Shown here: positions 46,080-46,128 of the stretch, one piece after another
Position numbering within the stretch: position 1 is the first letter of the stretch
Layout of the letters: each line of letters opens with the position of its first letter
DNA from: Lautropia sp.
GTDB lineage: Bacteria; Pseudomonadota; Gammaproteobacteria; Burkholderiales; Burkholderiaceae_E
NCBI GenBank assembly: GCA_030532425.1
Contig: JAUNLD010000017.1
Coordinates: 1-46,128 of the forward strand
Length of the DNA: 46,128 nucleotides
Direction of reading: 5' to 3'
Program-made: the position numbers and the translations under genes
The notes under the pieces: generated by a model
The model's input: the letters and a program-made list of their open reading frames with translations, nothing else
What the model was told of the DNA's origin: nothing
The model's database searches: none

Positions 46080-46128
46080 GTGCGCCCGGCACGGGCGCAC
46101 TCCTGGAGGTGAAAGTCCTCCCATAAGT
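46080..46128 (+). mobile_element. Likely 5' end of a group II intron (cut by window edge)
   Basis: The last 49 bases begin GTGCGCCC, form a perfect 8-bp hairpin GTGCGCCC-GGCAC-GGGCGCAC, then continue with CTCCTGGAGGTGAAAGTCCT. The GTGCG start and GGAGGTGAAAGTCCTCC element are what I recall from the 5' ends of bacterial group II introns. The position, just behind the T-run of a terminator hairpin, is the known preference of group IIC introns. The ribozyme body and reverse transcriptase would lie beyond the window, so this rests on a short match. Confidence 0.6.

Overview
The window is a GC-rich chromosomal segment of a Gram-negative bacterium, most likely a betaproteobacterium of the order Burkholderiales. 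Evidence for this is the dapF-DUF484-xerC order, an S-adenosylhomocysteine riboswitch in front of ahcY, a DksA whose zinc finger reads Cys-Thr-Ser-Ala next to a COG0523 GTPase, argB followed by a slmA-type TetR regulator, and two lipid A acyltransferases. The species cannot be fixed from the sequence alone. Most of the window is housekeeping DNA with short spacers.

Layout. 1-7.8 kb, minus strand: start of glmS (cut by the window edge), glmU, a sodium:solute symporter, ubiB, ttcA and a pteridine-reductase-type SDR. 8.1-10.1 kb: midA (plus) converging on a formate/nitrite transporter (minus). 10.2-13.6 kb: the CCA-adding enzyme gene cca followed by an AbiEi/AbiEii toxin-antitoxin pair. A 148-bp copy of the cca 3' end lies at each side of the pair, and a RelE-like toxin remnant lies upstream of cca. 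13.6-19.6 kb: a soluble lytic transglycosylase, a 5-formyltetrahydrofolate cyclo-ligase, and an overlapping HD-GYP/EAL pair for cyclic-di-GMP. 20.0-24.8 kb: the activated-methyl cycle, metK and then ahcY-tlyA-metF behind an SAH riboswitch with a built-in terminator.

25.0-31.8 kb, plus strand: two lpxL-type acyltransferases, dapF, a DUF484 protein, xerC, a COG0523 metal-chaperone GTPase and dksA. 32.0-35.4 kb: an internally duplicated STAS-domain protein, hslV and hslU. 35.7-40.3 kb: a membrane GGDEF/EAL protein, a small membrane protein, argB and slmA. 40.5-46.0 kb: a secreted beta-propeller-like protein of unknown role, then wecB, a GT4 glycosyltransferase and a PIG-L deacetylase, which look like a surface polysaccharide unit. 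A strong terminator follows, and immediately after it, at the window end, a sequence that looks like the 5' end of a group II intron.

Most notable locus: the AbiE module sits exactly at the 3' end of the tRNA nucleotidyltransferase gene, framed by near-identical 148-bp direct repeats of the last 48 cca codons plus stop. Its toxin belongs to a nucleotidyltransferase family in which some members modify the tRNA 3' acceptor end, the same substrate end that Cca builds. This suggests a small mobile islet that uses cca as its target and restores the reading frame, and possibly a functional link between toxin and host enzyme.
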